A DNA stretch of 14,041 bases, from positions 1 to 14,041 of the forward strand of contig WFRO01000301.1 in assembly GCA_015486475.1 (NCBI GenBank), given 5' to 3'. The notes under the pieces are model-generated. The model did not search any database and was not told the origin of the DNA. It saw nothing but the letters and a program-made list of their open reading frames with translations. Source of the stretch: Bacteroidales bacterium. Its GTDB lineage: Bacteria > Bacteroidota > Bacteroidia > Bacteroidales > VadinHA17. This document shows, piece after piece, positions 12,782 to 14,041 of this stretch. The position numbers and the translations under genes were made by a program. Each line of letters begins with the position of its first letter. Position 1 is the stretch's first letter.

Positions 12782-13075
12782 ATGGAAGAAGAGGAATTTT
12801 CGATAAGGGTGAAAGTGGCAGACAGATATTATCCGCTGAGGATAGCGCGTAAGGATGAGGAGATGGTGCGGAAAGCCGCGCAGGGGATAAACGAGAAGCT
12901 GATGCAGTACGAAAAGCGGTATGCGGATATGGACAGCCAGGATTTCCTGGCCATGGCGCTGCTACAGTATGGAGTTAAACTGATCGATTGCGAAAAAAAT
13001 GCTGATATGTCTTCTTTCCTGGAGGATGTCCGGGAAATTAACAAAGAACTGGAAGAATACCTCAGCATCGACTGA
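12782..13075 (+). CDS. zapA: Cell division protein ZapA
   Basis: A 97-residue ZapA-family protein. ZapA binds FtsZ and bundles its filaments at the division site. The N-terminal beta-rich head is visible (FSIRVKVADRYYPLRIARKD, residues 6-25), followed by EEMVRKAAQGINEKLMQYEKRY-type helix (26-47) and the C-terminal helix with DFLAMALLQYGVKL (54-67) and a coiled-coil end (FLEDVREINKELEEYL). This matches the short Bacteroidota form of ZapA. It is 20 bases downstream of the coiled-coil gene and is followed by the 6S-like RNA, then rny. The zapA-6S RNA adjacency is also known from E. coli (zapA-ssrS). Confidence 0.92.
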   Translation: MEEEEFSIRVKVADRYYPLRIARKDEEMVRKAAQGINEKLMQYEKRYADMDSQDFLAMALLQYGVKLIDCEKNADMSSFLEDVREINKELEEYLSID

Positions 13076-13116
13076 ACGTTCTTTTACATAAGATGTTATT
13101 AAAGAAATTTAAGATT

Positions 13117-13312
13117 TAGCCCGCTTAATTTCTATAACTCTGCTGAAAACTCAACACTACTAACATTGGAGCCCGGCTCACGGGTTGTACGACAGGCCTC
13201 AGTCCGCCCCGTGCGGATCCTTCTCCGGAAGGCAGTGGAAGTCGGAAGACCAGTGGCAGCTCCACCCATGTCGAATTGGGGTTTTAATAGACTTATAGAA
13301 ATTGGCGGGCTA
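13117..13312 (+). ncRNA. ssrS: 6S RNA
   Basis: A 196-base folded RNA between zapA and rny. The ends pair strongly: TAGCCCGC (13117-13124) with GCGGGCTA (13305-13312), then AATTTCTATAA (13127-13137) with TTATAGAAATT (13293-13303), giving 19 pairs in the closing stem. AAAACTC (13147-13153) can pair with GGGTTTT, leaving a central bubble. The apical arm is bounded by TGGAGC (13167-13172) and GCTCCA (13259-13264) and contains a TCCGC/GCGGA hairpin and a CCTTC/GAAGG hairpin. Length and the closing stem - bubble - apical arm layout match 6S RNA, which binds the RNA polymerase holoenzyme. The stem end followed by TATTTTTGTT could act as terminator. TAAGATTT at 13110-13117 is an imperfect -7 box. It was named from structure and position, not from a covariance search. 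Confidence 0.75.
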
Positions 13313-13379
13313 TTTTTGTTGAGATGATCACCCCGGGGGGTGCATATTTTATATAGTACGGATTAAAAACTGAGAGATC

Positions 13380-14041
13380 ATGACATTATTGATGACACAA
13401 GTATCGCTGATATACCTGGAGATCTTCGTTGTGGTGGCCTTCGTGGCCGGGGCAGCGGTGGCTTATCTTTTCTTCAACACGGCCCTGAAGAAAAAGCAGA
13501 AAAAGATCCTGGAAGAGGCCGAGACGGAGGCCGAGGTGATCCGCAAGGATAAGATCCTGCAGGCCAAAGAGAAATTCATCCAGCTCAAAGCCGAGCATGA
13601 GAAATACATCAACGAGCGCAACAACAAGCTGGCGCAGGCCGAGCAGCGTTTCAAGCAGAAAGAGTCTTCCCTCAACCAGCGCATCGAGGAGAGCAAGCGT
13701 AAGGAGCGCGAGCTGGAGGAGATGCGCAACAATATCTCCCACCAGATGCAGATGGTGGAGAAGAAGAACGAGGAGTTGTCGAAGATGCACAAGCGGCAGG
13801 TGGAGCAACTGGAGGCTATCTCCGGTCTCTCTGCCGAGGAGGCCAAGTCGCAGCTGATCACCTCGCTCAGGGACGAGGCCCGCACCGAGGCCATGTCTTA
13901 TATCAATGAGATCATGGACGAGGCCAAGATGACGGCCAACAAGGAGGCCAAGCGCATCGTGGTGCAGACGATCCAGCGGGTGGCTTCGGAGTCGACCGTC
14001 GAGAATGCCGTGACGGTGTTCAACATCGAGTCGGACGAGAT
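13380..14041 (+). CDS. rny: Ribonuclease Y, 5' part (cut at window end)
   Basis: The first 220 residues are visible and the frame runs off the window. RNase Y is a membrane-anchored endoribonuclease that starts mRNA decay. The N-terminus has one transmembrane segment (about residues 8-32, with FVVVAFVAGAAVAYLFF), followed by a long charged coiled coil (about 34-205: KKKQKKILEEAETEAEVIRK and onwards, with the conserved GLSAEEAKSQLI at 142-153). The last residues, VTVFNIESDE, are the usual entry to the KH domain (normally continuing to the GRIIGREGRN motif). The catalytic HD domain lies beyond the window. The ATG at 13380 is used; the in-frame ATG at 13392 is also possible. Confidence 0.92.
   Translation, partial: MTLLMTQVSLIYLEIFVVVAFVAGAAVAYLFFNTALKKKQKKILEEAETEAEVIRKDKILQAKEKFIQLKAEHEKYINERNNKLAQAEQRFKQKESSLNQRIEESKRKERELEEMRNNISHQMQMVEKKNEELSKMHKRQVEQLEAISGLSAEEAKSQLITSLRDEARTEAMSYINEIMDEAKMTANKEAKRIVVQTIQRVASESTVENAVTVFNIESDE

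Noticed and set aside
13386..13894. Two overlapping minus-strand frames of about 140 residues
   Set aside because: Shadows of the coiled-coil part of rny; leucine- or serine-rich low complexity.

Overview
The window looks like chromosomal DNA of a member of the Bacteroidota, most likely an environmental Bacteroidales-type lineage. The evidence is that several genes are preceded by the Bacteroidota -7 box TAnnTTTG, ribosome-binding sites are not conspicuous, the order is coiled-coil gene - zapA - 6S-like RNA - rny, the arabinose regulator is of the Nudix-AraR type, and the intergenic spaces are full of short tandem and palindromic repeats.

Layout. (1) 1-826, minus: 5' part of a secreted C69 dipeptidase, cut by the window edge. 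(2) 827-1358: 0.5 kb of repeats, no gene. (3) 1359-3657, minus: iron-containing alcohol dehydrogenase and anmK, separated by tandem arrays. (4) 3822-4727, plus: sugar-nucleotidyltransferase-like gene with a good promoter, divergent from anmK. (5) 4728-4996: repeats. (6) 4997-10082: an AT-richer L-arabinose cluster with araA (minus), araD (plus), a 26-codon araB remnant (plus), an SGLT-type sodium/sugar symporter (minus) and araR (plus). (7) 10083-10610: repeats. (8) 10611-12356, minus: secreted M23 peptidase. (9) 12474-13075, plus: small coiled-coil gene and zapA. (10) 13117-13312: a folded RNA, called 6S RNA. (11) 13380 to the end, plus: 5' part of rny (RNase Y).

How the genes work together. 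The symporter would import L-arabinose, AraA would isomerise it to L-ribulose, and AraD would epimerise L-ribulose-5-phosphate to D-xylulose-5-phosphate, under AraR control. The kinase that joins AraA to AraD is missing: only its N-terminal phosphate-binding segment survives directly downstream of araD, so the route depends on a ribulokinase encoded elsewhere or is impaired. The cluster is clearly AT-richer than its flanks, its own intergenic regions lack the repeat arrays, and a near-identical 18-base direct repeat lies on each side of it. This suggests acquisition as a block followed by loss of araB. The other genes serve cell-envelope turnover (anmK, M23 peptidase), cell division (zapA), RNA control (6S RNA, RNase Y) and general metabolism.

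The most unusual material is the repeat content of the spaces outside the ara block: many different 7- to 10-base tandem units, a REP-like hairpin family in two copies, a 31-base dispersed repeat in two inverted copies, and compact perfect palindromes.
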